Shown: one piece after another, positions 50,661 through 64,000 of the stretch
Position numbering within the stretch: position 1 is the first letter of the stretch
How the letters are laid out: each line of letters starts with the position of its first letter
Assembly: GCA_034766995.1 (NCBI GenBank)
Contig: CM068315.1
Location: 38,304,318-38,368,317, forward strand
Direction: 5' to 3'
Origin: Acanthacorydalis orientalis
Taxonomy: Eukaryota; Arthropoda; Insecta; Megaloptera; Corydalidae
Length of the DNA stretch: 64,000 nucleotides
Translations under genes and position numbers: made by a program
The notes under the pieces: model-generated
Seen by the model: only the letters and a program-made list of their open reading frames with translations
Databases searched by the model: none
What the model was told of the DNA's origin: nothing

Positions 50661-51782
50661 TTAAGTTGGTGCAAAAATAATTGCAATTTTTAAGTATCGA
50701 GTATAAATACACATATATCAGTTAAAAATTATATTTATGAATCAAAATAAAGACCATTGGCCTGAACACATTTCTCACAGCGGTAAACAAGTTTGTTTAT
50801 TCCTACAAGATAGAATTATGGAGTCTTGGAATTAACGAATTCATCGAAAGTACTTTGAGCTGATGCTTGATCTTTGAAAATTTTCACTCATAGGAAATTA
50901 CTCAAATGTTTAAAAAAAAATATAATCTGTCGGACACAGGACCGAAGAATAAGGCGGGTGACGTAATGTTTCATAGCCAAGTTAATTTAATTTTTTTAAA
51001 GTCATTTGTGAGAAGTGTAGTCGGGCGTTGTCATGGAGAAGAATTGGTCCTCTTCAATTGACTTACGCTGGCCGTAAACGATGCAACTTCTCATTTTTTT
51101 TCAATTTCCTAACAATATTTTTCTGCTGTTATTATTTCAACAGGATTTAAGAACTTGTAATAAGTGATGCCACTAGCTGACTAACAGAGACCATTATCTT
51201 TTTTCATAAAGCTTCGGTTTAGGAAACTGTTTTGGTGCTTCTCCTCGGTCTAGCTACTGCCATGAACGTTTACGATTATTGTAGAATCCCCTTTTTCATC
51301 ACATGTGACAATTTGATCAAGAAAGGGACCATTTTTGTTACATAAAAGAAACGCAGAGCAGACTTCGTATCGCCGCATTGCTTAATGTTCGTTTAGTTCA
51401 TACATATAGTACTCATTTATCCAGATTTTCGAATTAGGCTCAAATTTCGAACAACTGCTGAATGATAAACATTGATTTCTCACATTGATTGACTCTTCAC
51501 CAAAAATAAAATTGATATTTCGAGCAGTTTCTATTGCTTTACCTCCAAATTTAAACTCAAACAACAAAATCGCGCGAATTTGCTTTTTCCATGAATAATT
51601 TAAGAGCTTGTAAACAACAATACTAAAGAATGAAAACAATAGACATAAACTGAAACATTATTGCTAATTTCATTGTTTACAATGATGCATCACATGACTA
51701 TAACAAAAGATAACGATAACTAGAAAAATCGGTGTCAAACTAAAAAATGCTAAAAACCGCAATTATTTTTGCACCAACCTAA
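50661..51782 (-). mobile_element. Cecropia-type mariner, near full length
   Basis: A 1122-bp element with TA at both sides (50659-50660, 51783-51784), ends TTAAGTTGGTGCAAAAATAA and TTAGGTTGGTGCAAAAATAA. Minus-strand remnants are FEFKFGGKAIETARNINFIF and EESI of the HTH region, and a heavily mutated C-terminal half parallel to 11988-12338. A deletion removes part of the HTH, and stops are frequent. Confidence 0.9.
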
Positions 51783-52400
51783 TATAAGTCAATCATTTCA
51801 TTTCGTTTCTTTCTTAATACACCACGTACTAGAACAAGAAATTTGCGATAATTGATAATTTAGTTTCGATGACACATCGATATGCCTTAGACACATTCTT
51901 ATTATTGACACTAATAATAAATATAATTTATTTCCATTTTTTTTCAATGTTTGATCTATTATCTATTTTCTTATTTAAACATTTCATAGAGTACACATTT
52001 CCGCAATTCTTTCCATTATTTAAACTATGTTTTTAAAAATAAACTAAATCTATACTGAATTTCTATAAAATAAAAATATATAACAAAGCTTGTTCAATCG
52101 AATTTTATTTTTGAAAACAACTGCACAGTCTTAAGAAATGTGTGTAATGTAATTTTTTTCTGATTAGAACGTATAAAAAATAGATTAAAATGAAAATATG
52201 AAATAGATACACATCGTTTCTGAAAAGTATATAAAGTTCGTGTGCCAAAATTTATACAATATAAACAGTATTATTGTTTATGCAGCACATTGGAAGGAAG
52301 AATATTATTTTCCATGCAAATAACAACAAAAATCAATATTTATATTTGAATCAACAATAGATAATATAGATTTAAGCTATATGAAATAAAAATTATCACG

Positions 52401-52418
52401 TATATATATATATATATA
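52401..52418. repeat. Short (TA)n
   Basis: TA tract of 18 bp. Confidence 0.9.
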
Positions 52419-53302
52419 CATGAAATAAACTTTTACAAAAACAAATCAAAATTGAATGAAAATAACAAAAACACGCATACTGTCCTTTTTAGTTAAAAAA
52501 AAGTCGAATGAACAAACATTCTAATTGATTGTTCAACAAATATACGCATTCAAAACATTTTCGTAGGGATTGTCGTCATAAAAGTAATTTAATGAGAGAG
52601 AAAGAGAACGAAAAAAGTAATTTGCCGTAAAATAAAAGCCTTATTGGATGGTTTAATTATGCTGTAATAATGAGTAATGTTTTATAAATGATACAGTTTA
52701 TGACTCCTTAGAGAAACGGTAAATGGACGAAACGAAAAGTGGCCGAAATTATTTTTTTTATTTACGCACGGAACAAACGTAAATCAGTAATTAATTGTTA
52801 AGAAATCGTACGATCGAACCGAATTGTTATGATGTAAATATGAAAATTTTACGTTTTAATCACTTATTATATGATAATTAAACGCAAACGTTAATAAATG
52901 AAATTTATTTTTTGCATCGTAATATAAAATTAATGGTAAATAAAAGTCGGATATTTAATTTATCGGAAATTGATTTTCTAGACACAAGACATCCTGTTTA
53001 TATGAAAGCATTTTTTTAGCCGAAGAAAATGGTTTATTATTTTATTACAAGCATTGTGTTAAAAAATAACATTTTTTTTGTTCACGGATACATATTAAAT
53101 AAGTATTGTTGATAAAAATTAATATTTTCATTAAAAGTAATCAATTTACTCTAAGAAAATGTAATCTTTTTAAATTTAAAAGTTTCAAGTTTTCATTATT
53201 TCGAACTAAAAATCAATAGTATGTAGTTTTTAATAGCTGGAATTATATTTTTTTCTACACTGATTTGTTTAATAATAAACATGATGATGATAATGATAAG
53301 TA

Positions 53303-54568
53303 CGTAGGCGGTTTGAAGAGTAACTTGGTTTAATATTAGAGGCAATAACTTCAGTTTCAAAGTATACTTTACTTTCGACATAATCCCCCCGAAGCTTAAC
53401 GCATTTGTCTCAACGTTTCTCCAGTTTCTCAATTCCCTCCTGGAAGTGGATTTCTTCAAGGTCTTCAAAACAGTCGTTTGCAGTCTTTATCACCTTTTCA
53501 TTCGATCCAATTCGCTTTCTAACCAAATGTAAATTTCAGAAACAGAGGAAGTCCGAGAGGGCTAATTCAGTTGAATACGACGGATACGGAAGGATTTCAA
53601 ACTACAATTCGGCTAATTTTGGGCGAGCGACATCCCTTGAATGAGCAGGTGCATTATCATAGTGAAACAATACCTTTTTCTCGGCCATTCCGAAACATTT
53701 TTCCGCGATCACTGCTTCAATTTCTCCAAAAGTGTTGCTTAGTTTTGACTAATAAGTATTTTCCTCCTCTTAAGATGTCGATTAGTAGAATTCCTTTCGC
53801 AATCCATAAAACTGACGCCATCACCTTTCTAGTCGAGTGAGCCGTCTTTGTCATCCTTGGAGCCGTTATCTACTGTTTGATTGAGTTTTCGATTCTGATG
53901 TGTAATGGTGAATCCAAGTTTCATCCACGGTCCCAAAACGCCGCATGAAATTCGTTGGATTCTTCTTAAACAATTCGAAGAAGTCGGCTAATGTTTGCTT
54001 ACGAACTCGTTATTACTCTGCAGTGAGCAAACACGGCACCCACCTTTCAGAAAATTTTTTTCATACCCAATACATTATGCAAAATGAAATACATTCTCTC
54101 AGTTGCTATCTCGCTCACTTTCACTCGCCGGTCGAACAAAACCGTATCGACGACTTTATCGATGATTTCTACAGTGATAGCTGTTCTCGGGCCTCCTGAG
54201 TATGGTGCATCGTCGATACTCGTTATGCCGCGTTTAAATTTATTCACCCAAAGTCGAACTGTTTCGTAGGAAGGAAAAGATTCACCCAATATATAAATTA
54301 TCCTCTCATGGATTTCCTTCATTGCTTTCTTTTCAAAAAAAAAAAAAAAAACTGAATCCCACCTCGATTTTCGATTTTATCCATTTTGCACTTTCGCACA
54401 AAACACTTGTGTTGAAACAATTGTCAAATGAAGAATTAATGGCGGAGTGACTTGCAACTTCACATGGGTTAAATGGGTAAAAGGAATGGAAATATATGAA
54501 AACATATACAGCTTTCACCCTCTCCTTCAGCGCGTAGACAAACCAAATTACTTTTCAAACCGCCCTCG
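53303..54568 (-). mobile_element. Irritans-related mariner, full length, decayed
   Basis: A 1266-bp element flanked by TA (53301-53302, 54569-54570) with ends CGTAGGCGGTTTGAAGAGTA / CGAGGGCGGTTTGAAAAGTA. The minus strand encodes an N-terminal region over 54047-54322: ILGESFPSYETVRLWVNKFK, RGITSIDDAPYSGGPRTAIT, RRVKVSEIATERMYFILHNV. Catalytic-half pieces follow and it ends near 53390 with KLEKRWDKCV-like sequence and a KVYFETEV tail. Stops and frameshifts throughout. Both domains are present, unlike the CGTGGGTCGTTTGATAA copies. Confidence 0.9.
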
Positions 54569-54572
54569 TAAA

Positions 54573-54575
<3 letters not shown>

Positions 54576-54621
<46 letters not shown>
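54576..54621. repeat. (TA)n next to a mariner end
   Basis: TA tract starting 6 bp after the target-site TA of the 53303 element. Confidence 0.97.
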
Positions 54622-54624
<3 letters not shown>

Positions 54625-56122
54625 AAATATATATTTTCAATACGTTTTTATTGAATTAAAAAATAACATCCTTTTTTTAATTAACATAACATCAATTTTG
54701 TATCTCAAAATCAATATTTTTATTTTGTGTTTAAAAAAATTTATCAACAAAAACAGCACAATAATAACATTAAAATAAAAAAAAATCTCTTAGAAATTAA
54801 AGTACATAAATACCAGACACCTATTTTAAATAATTTTCTTATACACATTACACATGACAAGAAAAAAATCTAAAGTTGCTTTTCGACGAAGTCATTATCT
54901 CATCATTTTAAATGACTGATTACTAATAAAAAAAGATATTATTTCTAAATAAATGGATTTTAAAAATCAAATAACTAGACTATTAACTTGAATCCTTTTT
55001 TATTGTCTAATTATAGTTATTTATGAGCATTATAATCAAGTTCATTATCATAAAAAATTCAATACCCCACATTTCCTAAACGAAAATTTTCAAATGTTCA
55101 GTACCAAATATTTTATGTATATCTAAATGCACTGTTTAAAAAATATTGCAAAATTTAATTAATCATTTTTATAATTTTATTACTTTTATTCATTAATGTA
55201 TATCTAATATTTTTTCCACAAAAAATCTCCAACAAGTATATTTTTATATAAATAATCGTATTTAAGTATTTTTTCTATAATCGAAATTATAAAATATTTA
55301 TTTTTTAAATCTTATGAATAAGTCATTGTTACAACATTCGCAAAAACATATAAACCTGTATTCGCAAAACAGATTCCACCAAACTTACTTTAAATTTCAA
55401 AAATATTTCAGCCATTTCCAAAACAGAAAAATAAAAAAATAAATTGATATTTCAAAGTCGTACACTTCAACTTACTGATGTTCGACACATCTGTAACTTT
55501 GGCAAATGTCCAAGTATTGAGAAGTATCCTTAACAATAGATAACATTAGATATCCCAGTCACGTGCACTATTACCCGTGCAAACAAACATTTCAAAATAC
55601 CATATGGACAAAAACGTTGTAATACTTTCTTTTCATAGGCTGAGTAACATATTCAGAACGACGAATAAAATACTAAATTAAATATACGTTCAAAATAATG
55701 AAATGATCGGCTTGATTTAAATTTGAACAAATATAACAATGGTTCAACTTCTTATGCTTCAATTTCTTATAATTTAACTTAATAACAATTTAAATACGTG
55801 TGATTCAAATACTCGAATAATATGTGAATTCGATTATATTTTTTTCTGTTTTAATCACAGATAGATTTTCTACTAATAAACCGGTCTCGCCACACCCAAC
55901 ATACAATCTCAAACGTAACATCTGTTTACAGTGCCCTTTCAAGCTTTCAAACTTGTATGCGGTTTGTAAGGTTGTCGGTCTACGTGTTTGACTTACATCG
56001 ATATTCAGAACTTAACAGATTTAACCATTTATATAATTCAACAATGATTATTAATACAACAATTAAACTCGAATACGGCTATTTTTAGATAAATTCGTAA
56101 TCATACATAAACGAATTAATAT

Positions 56123-56141
56123 TTCTCTCTCTCTTTCTCTA

Positions 56142-56218
<77 letters not shown>
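56123..56218. repeat. (CT)n then (TA)n
   Basis: CT tract to 56158, then TA with one CATA break. Confidence 0.96.
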
Positions 56219-56220
<2 letters not shown>

Positions 56221-56385
56221 CTGTATATATATATATAATAAAAGTTATCCATAAAAAAATCGATGACGTTAACTTATTTATTTATGACGTCAAGGTTTCT
56301 CCAATGTGGTATTCAAATATGTTTATCTCATATACAAAATAACACGTTGCAATCTGTCTACGAGAATGATTATATAAACATAGAA

Positions 56386-56416
<31 letters not shown>

Positions 56417-56424
56417 TATGTATA
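56386..56424. repeat. (TA)n with CA break
   Basis: TA tract interrupted by CACACATATATATG. Confidence 0.94.
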
Positions 56425-56497
56425 CAAGAGGGCTTCGCCCCCTGCTCTCTGCGCTCTCCAATCACCGGTATCGCTACGCTTTGCCACTTGTCAATTA

Positions 56498-57550
56498 TTT
56501 AGTACAAAAACAATTGCGATTTTTACGTATCGAGTATAAAGACACATATATCAGTTAAAAATTATATTTATGTATCCAAATAAAGACCATTGGCCTGCAC
56601 ACATTTCTCCCAACGAGAAACAAGTTTACTTATTCCTGCAAGATAGAATTTTGGAATTAATGAATTGATCAAAAGCGCTTTGAGACAATGCTTGATCTTT
56701 GAAAATTTTTTTTCGTAGGAAATTACTTAAATGCTTAAAAAATGATAATTTATCGGAGAGAGGTCCAAAGAATAAGGTGGGTGAGGTAAGATTTCATAAT
56801 CTAGTTCATTTCACTTTTTTAAAGTCATTTGTGGGAAGTGTGGTCGGGTATTGTCATAAAGAAGAATTGGTCCTCTTCGTTTGACTAATGCTGTCCGTAA
56901 ACGATGCAGCTTCTCATGCATTTTTTTCAATTTCCTGATAATATTTTTCTGCTGTTATTGTTTCACCAGGATTTAAGAAGTTGCAGTGAATGATGCCACT
57001 TGCCGATCACTAAACAGTGACCATAATCTTTTTTTCATGAACCTTCGGTTTAGGAAAAATGTTTTGGTGTTTCTCTTCGGTCTAGCTACTGTGATGAACG
57101 TTTCCGATTGTTGTAGAGAATCCATTTTTCACCACATGTGATATGAAAATGCGAGCAAGAGAGGGATCATTTTTGTTACGCAAAAGAAGCGCAGAACAAA
57201 CTTTGTTTCGCCGAATTACTTGATGTTCGTTTAGTTCATACAGTATCCATTTATCCTTTTTATTTTTTCAATTAGGCTCAAAAGTCGGACAACTGTTGAA
57301 TAATTAACATTTAGTTCTTCTACCACCTCTCGAGTTTTTTACGTGGGTCTGCTTCAGTAAATACGAGTAGTTCTTAAATCATTAGTATCTATAGCTAAAG
57401 GTCGCCCAAGACTCTCTTGATCATCAAGGCTTTCGTTTCCATAAATTTTTGGAACCAGTGTTGAACTGTACGTTCACAAATTAACTCTTCGCCAAAAACG
57501 AATTTAATATTTCTAGCAGTTTCTGTTCCTTTACGTCCCAGTTTAAATTG
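56498..57550 (-). mobile_element. Cecropia-type mariner inside the Helitron-like unit
   Basis: The left end keeps TTTAGTACAAAAACAATTGC with the outer bases damaged, followed by the family motif ACGTATCGAGTATAAAGACA. The minus strand ends in the HTH region QFKLGRKGTETARNIKFVFG with ERTVQHWFQKF; the start codon and 5' inverted repeat are replaced by TA arrays. Internal catalytic half with stops. Confidence 0.85.
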
Positions 57551-57558
57551 ATACAATA

Positions 57559-57561
<3 letters not shown>

Positions 57562-57609
<48 letters not shown>

Positions 57610-57637
57610 AATATAATATATATATATACATATATAA
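57562..57637. repeat. Two (TA)n tracts
   Basis: TA tracts separated by CAATAATATAA at the truncated 5' edge of the mariner. Confidence 0.95.
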
Positions 57638-58934
57638 ATAACAACACGTTGCAATATATCTACGAGAATGATTATATAGACATAAATGAGTTTTAAAAAA
57701 TATGTTTATTGTTTCATTCAGTTACATGCACATGCTATGCATAAATGACAAACGGGCGAGTGCAGCGAGTAGGGGGCGAAGCCCCCTAGTTTCTATTGAC
57801 ACATAAAATTACTTATTCATTAGAAAAATAAAATTACCAGCGCATATACGTAAAAAATATACATTTTTCTTAAATTGGAAACGGTATTTACTTCCGTTAA
57901 AAGTTTCCATTTCAATCGATCAAATGTTCGTGAAAGAATTCAATTTATTCCACACATTTCATTTAAAAAATGGTATCATTAGTGAAAAACAGTTCATTTA
58001 TCAAACAAATACGATCCTTTACGAGTTCTGATCTTATTTATTTTGAAAAATTATATAAAAGTTCAACAACACTTTCATCAGAAACAAAACAAGAAAAGAG
58101 AAAAGTAGAAAGAAAAAGCAACACTTACATCACCATAAATTACGTGTGTGTGTGCATGTATATATATATATTAGTGAATAAAAATATATGTTTTAAAGAG
58201 GATTTTTTCTCGACTGATGCATTAACTTGTTTCTTTCGCATTACTATATTCCCGCTTGGAAAAAATTTTTAAACATTCCGTTCCATATTACGTCGTGAAA
58301 AATATCGCACAGCTCGCATTCTCACGGGACGCGTTATAAAAAAACTGGTACAACGCGTGTATGTATACATTGGTGTTTCAAAAATGCAACCGATTTTCTT
58401 CATTGAGCTCCAATCTGTGCGATTGTTTCGAACGCATTGGATCGTATATAAATCAAAGGTCCCCTCTGACAATTGTTTTTCGATTCGGTACAGAATAAAT
58501 GGGCGACAGGGTGTTACGTACCGTTTTGAGATATCAGTTGAAATGTATTATGTCTTTTTTTTAGGTTAAAATACGTGAACTTGTATCGTTTTGCTCTCGA
58601 CTTTTTTTTGATAATATGGTTGGGTAAAACTGAATTTTTGAATAGACTTCTATGTGACTGTATATTTATAAAGTGTATCAAATTCAGAAATATGATTATT
58701 TAAAACAAAATATACTTTTAATTTCAGGATATACTTTCCCTTTTCAGTATTTTTTGAATTAAGGAAATACAATAAAAATAATTTTATATAAATAAGATTT
58801 GGAATTTTTTCAAAAAAATGTATAATAAAACCAGTTATTATAGAGAATTGTTTTTTTTTAATTGCTTTCAATCGAATGTAATGTCTACTGTCAAAATTGA
58901 TGAAGTATTATGAAGAGAAGCACAAATAAATACA

Positions 58935-58938
<4 letters not shown>

Positions 58939-58977
<39 letters not shown>

Positions 58978-59045
58978 TATTAATTATATTATATATATAT
59001 AATTATATATATATATATATTATATTATGTATATATATATATAAC
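58939..59045. repeat. (TA)n with ATTATA interruptions
   Basis: TA tracts broken by repeated AATTATAT and TTATATTA units. Confidence 0.95.
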
Positions 59046-59308
59046 TATATTATTATATAAAATATATTAAAATTTATATTATTAAAATATACCAAAGCTA
59101 TAAAAGAGTATAATTACAAAAAAATATTAAAAGAAATAAATAATAAAAATTGTAAAAAACAACAGCAATATAATTTAAACAAAATTCTATCGAAAAGCAA
59201 ATATTAAAAGTGATGCACGAATATATAACTTATATTACTCAATATCCCTAATAATCCTTAAACTTATATCTTCCGTATAAATTTTTTAATATTTCTTATA
59301 CAATCCAC

Positions 59309-59548
59309 ATAAGGATCAGAATCCTTATATGGACACCTTATATATATATATATATATATATACCTTATATTTATCTTATATGGCATATAAATTGACTTTA
59401 ATGATCCTTATGCGGTATATAAGGTATACGGTTATAAGGTCACATTTTATAGGCTTAACGACCATATATGATGACAGTAACTCTCACGCTCACCTTATAC
59501 AAACCATATATGGTTTGTATAAGATGAATTTATATGTTCCATATATGG
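59309..59548. repeat. Cluster of short palindromes with CCTTATA/CCATATATGG
   Basis: Contains a perfect 30-bp palindrome at 59494-59523 (half-site CTTATACAAACCATA) and a hairpin ATAAGGAT-CAGA-ATCCTTAT at 59309-59328. Three perfect CC(A/T)6GG boxes lie at 59323-59332, 59504-59513 and 59539-59548, along with many loose CCTTATA/TATAAGG repeats. The CC(A/T)6GG form is that of SRF-type MADS binding sites. It may be a degenerate inverted-repeat array instead. Confidence 0.6.
59337..59363. repeat. (TA)n within the palindrome cluster
   Basis: Short TA tract between two CCTTATAT motifs. Confidence 0.92.
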
Positions 59549-59660
59549 TTTATAAAAGGTTGAGGTTTACTAGGAAGAAAATAGTAAATTTATTAAAATT
59601 AGTGATATGAAGTTAAAAACAATTTATTAACTATACATTGTATTGATACCAGATATTTAA

Positions 59661-59680
59661 ATATATATATATACATATAT
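59661..59680. repeat. Short (TA)n
   Basis: TA with one CATA break. Confidence 0.88.
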
Positions 59681-60343
59681 TCTTTATATTAATTGAATAT
59701 AAACTGTCCCTATCTTAGAATATTTATCAAAAATAACTATGATAAAAGCAAATAAAAAGTTAATAAGAACCTACAAATCAAGTGCATAAAAAAATAAGAT
59801 TTGCTATAAATAACAAATATTGTTTTTTTTTAATAAAGTAGTCTGATAATTATATTTGCAACAACATTAATTAAAAAAGTTGGAAATGTAACAAATCAAT
59901 GTTACATGACGATAAAACAACACAATACAATATCATAATTATTAAATTTTTGAATAAAAATTAAATAACCATTACTCTGCAACTACCATATTCATTTACT
60001 CGCCTATTTTTGTACTAAAAATTCAAATTTATATTAAAAAATCAGTTTGGCAATGTGTATTAATTAGATAAAAGAACAACTACGATTGCATTTTAAACAA
60101 GTTTTTCATAATTCATTGACGTATGTTAACAAAGAATGATTACGTACACAAAAAATTAGTAAATATAAATGATTAACATTCTGAATTGTACTTTATATTC
60201 AAACACTTTTTAAAAAAGCCTCATATTTGTAAAAAAAATATGTATTATACTTGTTCAATCTGAATATTTTTTAATTTTTCGTTCAAATGTAATGACTGCT
60301 TATAACAAAAAAAAAAAAAAACAATTTAATAGAGATTCAAAAT

Positions 60344-60560
<217 letters not shown>

Positions 60561-60562
60561 TG

Positions 60563-60563
60563 C

Positions 60564-60618
<55 letters not shown>
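60563..60618. repeat. (CT)n then (TA)n
   Basis: CT tract to 60583 followed by TA. Confidence 0.96.
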
Positions 60619-60620
<2 letters not shown>

Positions 60621-60855
60621 AGTACAACACATCAAAAATATAAAAAAAAATGTAAAAGATAAGAAACTATGAAAGGGAAAAATGAAAATGAAAATATGAA
60701 ACGTGAATCGCAACAGCCATATACGAAGATAAACGATTTAATGGCGAACAACATCAGTTTTTCGTAACATTATTAGCTAAAGGTGACACGGAGGCTCGGT
60801 ATCTACCGTATATTTTTTATTCAGGTAATTTTTCGTACGACTCGATTGATTTTCA

Positions 60856-60857
<2 letters not shown>

Positions 60858-60932
<75 letters not shown>

Positions 60933-60933
60933 G
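60858..60933. repeat. (TA)n, (CA)n, (TA)n
   Basis: TA, CACACACACA, then TA. Confidence 0.96.
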
Positions 60934-61798
60934 TGTGTGATAAATTATTTGTGGTTCGTTTTATGATATTAAACATATGTCCTTTGATTGCAAAAATACG
61001 TTTCAATTGATAACTATACTTATACAATAAATTAATTTCATGTTTCACAAGTTGTTTTTCAACAAGCGCCTCGATAAAAAAATTTTTAATTTAATTATTT
61101 CTCTTAAATATATTATTAGGAAAAGATATTCCTCTTAAATTGTACGTTGGTACGGATCATATTTTTTTAAAAAATTAATATTAACATTATACTTTTTCAT
61201 AGAATAATTATAAAAATGACAATCTGAAAACATTATTTCACTTATGAACGATATTTATGTGTTGTAATGTATATTCGTTTTAAAATACAAGCATCAAATT
61301 AAAATTGAACAATTCTAAATGATAAACATATAAGAATATTAAAAAAATTGTATATTTATAAAAAGATATCAATACATAACCGTATAGTGTCCACATCATT
61401 TGTAAACGCACTCTCTGTGTATCGATATAATATAAATTTTACACAGATAATATTATTAAAATTATTAAACATTAAAATTATTAAAAATTTAGAACAATTG
61501 AATATGCTATAAACGAGTTATATATCAATAAAGAACTTTTTCTTTTTATGATAATCCATTAAGTTTATTTTAAAAAAATCTATTTAATACTTAATACGCA
61601 ATAAGTATTCTATCAAATATGTACGAGACTCATTGTGAAAATACAGAAAATGTTTACTTGGCAATCACTGAATATATAATAATATATATAAAGGAAATAA
61701 ACCTTATTAATTCCTTACACTCCTATTCCGTTTGGTATCGTGCTAATAGCATATTGTTTTAATAATTTGATGTCTCTTTTATGTTCAGAATGTGTAAA

Positions 61799-61800
<2 letters not shown>

Positions 61801-61849
<49 letters not shown>
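61801..61849. repeat. (TA)n microsatellite
   Basis: Pure TA tract. Confidence 0.97.
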
Positions 61850-62014
61850 CGTATTTAAAATGGATGAATTAATCATTATCACACGCTTTGAAGTTTAAAC
61901 AAGATGAATACAACTTACTATAAGTTGTATGAATGTAATAGACGGTTACATTTGTGACAAGATTAATATTTTTAAAACGATTTTACACAAATAAAACACA
62001 TATACACCCACACC

Positions 62015-62016
<2 letters not shown>

Positions 62017-62089
<73 letters not shown>
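62017..62089. repeat. (TA)n microsatellite
   Basis: About 70 bp of TA. Confidence 0.98.
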
Positions 62090-62091
<2 letters not shown>

Positions 62092-62294
62092 TCATTTGTA
62101 ATATGAATGAATATCCTTAATTTAGAAGAAGAGGTAGTCTTAACAATGATTTTCCTTCCTTCACAACTCACTTACTATAAACAATATTTTAACAACACGG
62201 TTATATCCTTCCTTTCCAATAATAAATAAATTTAATAAATTTTCTAATCGTTATCATTATAAGTCTTTTTAGATTTAATGACTTCCAGTCAATT

Positions 62295-63221
<927 letters not shown>

Positions 63222-64000
63222 TATGTACATATACATACAACGTACATAAATAAATTATATGCCTGAGTTATATCATTTAATATGACGTGGCAAAAAAAGC
63301 ATTATGTTAAAATCCCACTGATCACAAATCACAACTTAAAGCTGCGACCACGGTAATACATTAATTTATTATAACTCGACAGTACATTCTTGTTTCTTCG
63401 AAACGTTTGTTGAATGAGTAAGTTGATCCAAACGCGTCTCGCGGGGAAACCTCGTCCTCAATGACCGACATGGGAATTCAAACCCTGTCTTTCGATTGCG
63501 TGGAAATTAAACGTGTCTGCTAATAAAGTGTAGAACTCTTCGATACAAGAAGACCATTTTCAAAGACAATTTCACTTTATATCGTCTCGCAACGATTGCT
63601 GGGCTATAATATAGGATACTTATAAACGCGTTAACTTCGCCCAATGTTTCTTTTCGTTCTCTCGCACGGACGAATGAAAAATTATAACGTACAAGAACGA
63701 AATAACATTATATTCAATGCACAAACCGGTTCCATACCGCAACGATTGCCAGCTCGCATGTATACGAAATACCAGCGGAGACCTCTTCCATTCAAAACTA
63801 TTTTATTGCGGTCTCATTTCACACGTCCCTAACACTAATGTTTCGGAAAACGCCGCATTTAGAACGTGTATATTTAAAGCCCCGTGACCTGGTAAATACT
63901 GAATACTGTCAAAGTATACAGTCGGTACATTATATAAAATGATGTTTGTTATATATGATCAGATATTAAAAATGAACTCACGTTAAAACCTTTGTGCTTT
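63222..64000. other. GC-richer noncoding end of window
   Basis: Less AT-rich than average, free of TA arrays after 63240. The 62-codon frame at 63644-63832 (plus) is Arg-rich and unrecognised and shows no Ras motifs. It could be regulatory or a missed exon of unknown type. Confidence 0.35.

Larger units (their letters stand above)
56219..57789 (+). mobile_element. Helitron-like composite, interrupted
   Basis: The right end is a hairpin AGGGGGC-GAA-GCCCCCT (57771-57787) closing in CTAG followed by T, as Helitrons do (CTRR end before a host T). The left boundary is only suggested: TCTGTATATATATATATAAT leading into AAAAGTTATCC. A 45-bp block beginning CACGTTGCAATCTGTCTACG occurs directly repeated at 56339-56382 and 57638-57684. 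Between the two copies lie TA arrays, an inverted GC-rich end-like sequence (AGAGGGCTTCGCCCCCTGCT at 56428) and a truncated mariner. No Rep/helicase coding is present. The classification is tentative. Confidence 0.4.

Noticed and set aside
53405..53840. Plus-strand frames of 79-89 codons
   Set aside because: Antisense to the transposase of the 53303-54568 mariner.
63644..63832. 62-codon plus-strand frame as the missing RASD 3' exon
   Set aside because: It has none of the expected FILVFSLD, NKxD or SAK motifs and starts with an unrelated Met.

Overview
The window is eukaryotic nuclear DNA: very AT-rich, gene-poor, and full of (TA)n microsatellites and decayed mariner-type transposons. There are no ribosome-binding sites, operons or long open frames. 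The transposon set (cecropia-, mellifera-, irritans- and mauritiana-like mariners, a DD41D Tc1/mariner relative, hAT, RTE tails) and the splice signals point to an insect, most plausibly a hymenopteran such as a bee. That taxonomic call is inference. I found no rRNA, tRNA or CRISPR array.

The only host gene I can recognise is a Dexras1/Rhes (RASD) family small GTPase on the + strand. Exon 1 (40457-40751) carries a long polar N-terminus and the start of the GTPase fold. Exon 2 (45247-45448) carries the P-loop, switch I and the RASD-type DTSGN switch II. Intron 1 is 4.5 kb. Intron 2 opens at 45449 and no later exon was found, so the rest of the window (about 18.5 kb) is probably intron and the 3' exons lie beyond 64000. 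A TATA/initiator-like pair at 39172-39204 is a candidate promoter for this gene.

Everything else is repeats. Nearly complete elements with target-site duplications are a hAT at 1306-2370 (perfect 8-bp duplication) and mariners at 9650-10918, 33575-34848, 50661-51782 and 53303-54568. A further near-full-length mariner lies at 30874-32105; truncated ones are at 11912-12722, 46794-47156 and 56498-57550, and a DD41D element sits at 41408-42600 inside intron 1. Two kinds of internally deleted mariner stand out: HTH-only copies (19248-19782, 36740-37312) and copies that keep the catalytic core but lack the HTH (20269-20919, 27679-28453, 62423-63221). Two long-hairpin (foldback) families are present: family 1 at 15163, 22283 and 49868 plus fragments, family 2 at 16945 and 29793. 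There are also a TIR MITE at 32772-33111, RTE 3' tails at 23281 and 60489, a GC-rich retroelement fragment at 26031-26470, and a Helitron-like composite at 56219-57789.

By hand count roughly 65 (TA)n arrays cover about 3.5-4 kb, around one per kilobase, and many directly abut a transposon end. A few GC-richer islands and short open stretches without a start codon may be enhancers or exons; I flag them as unproven.
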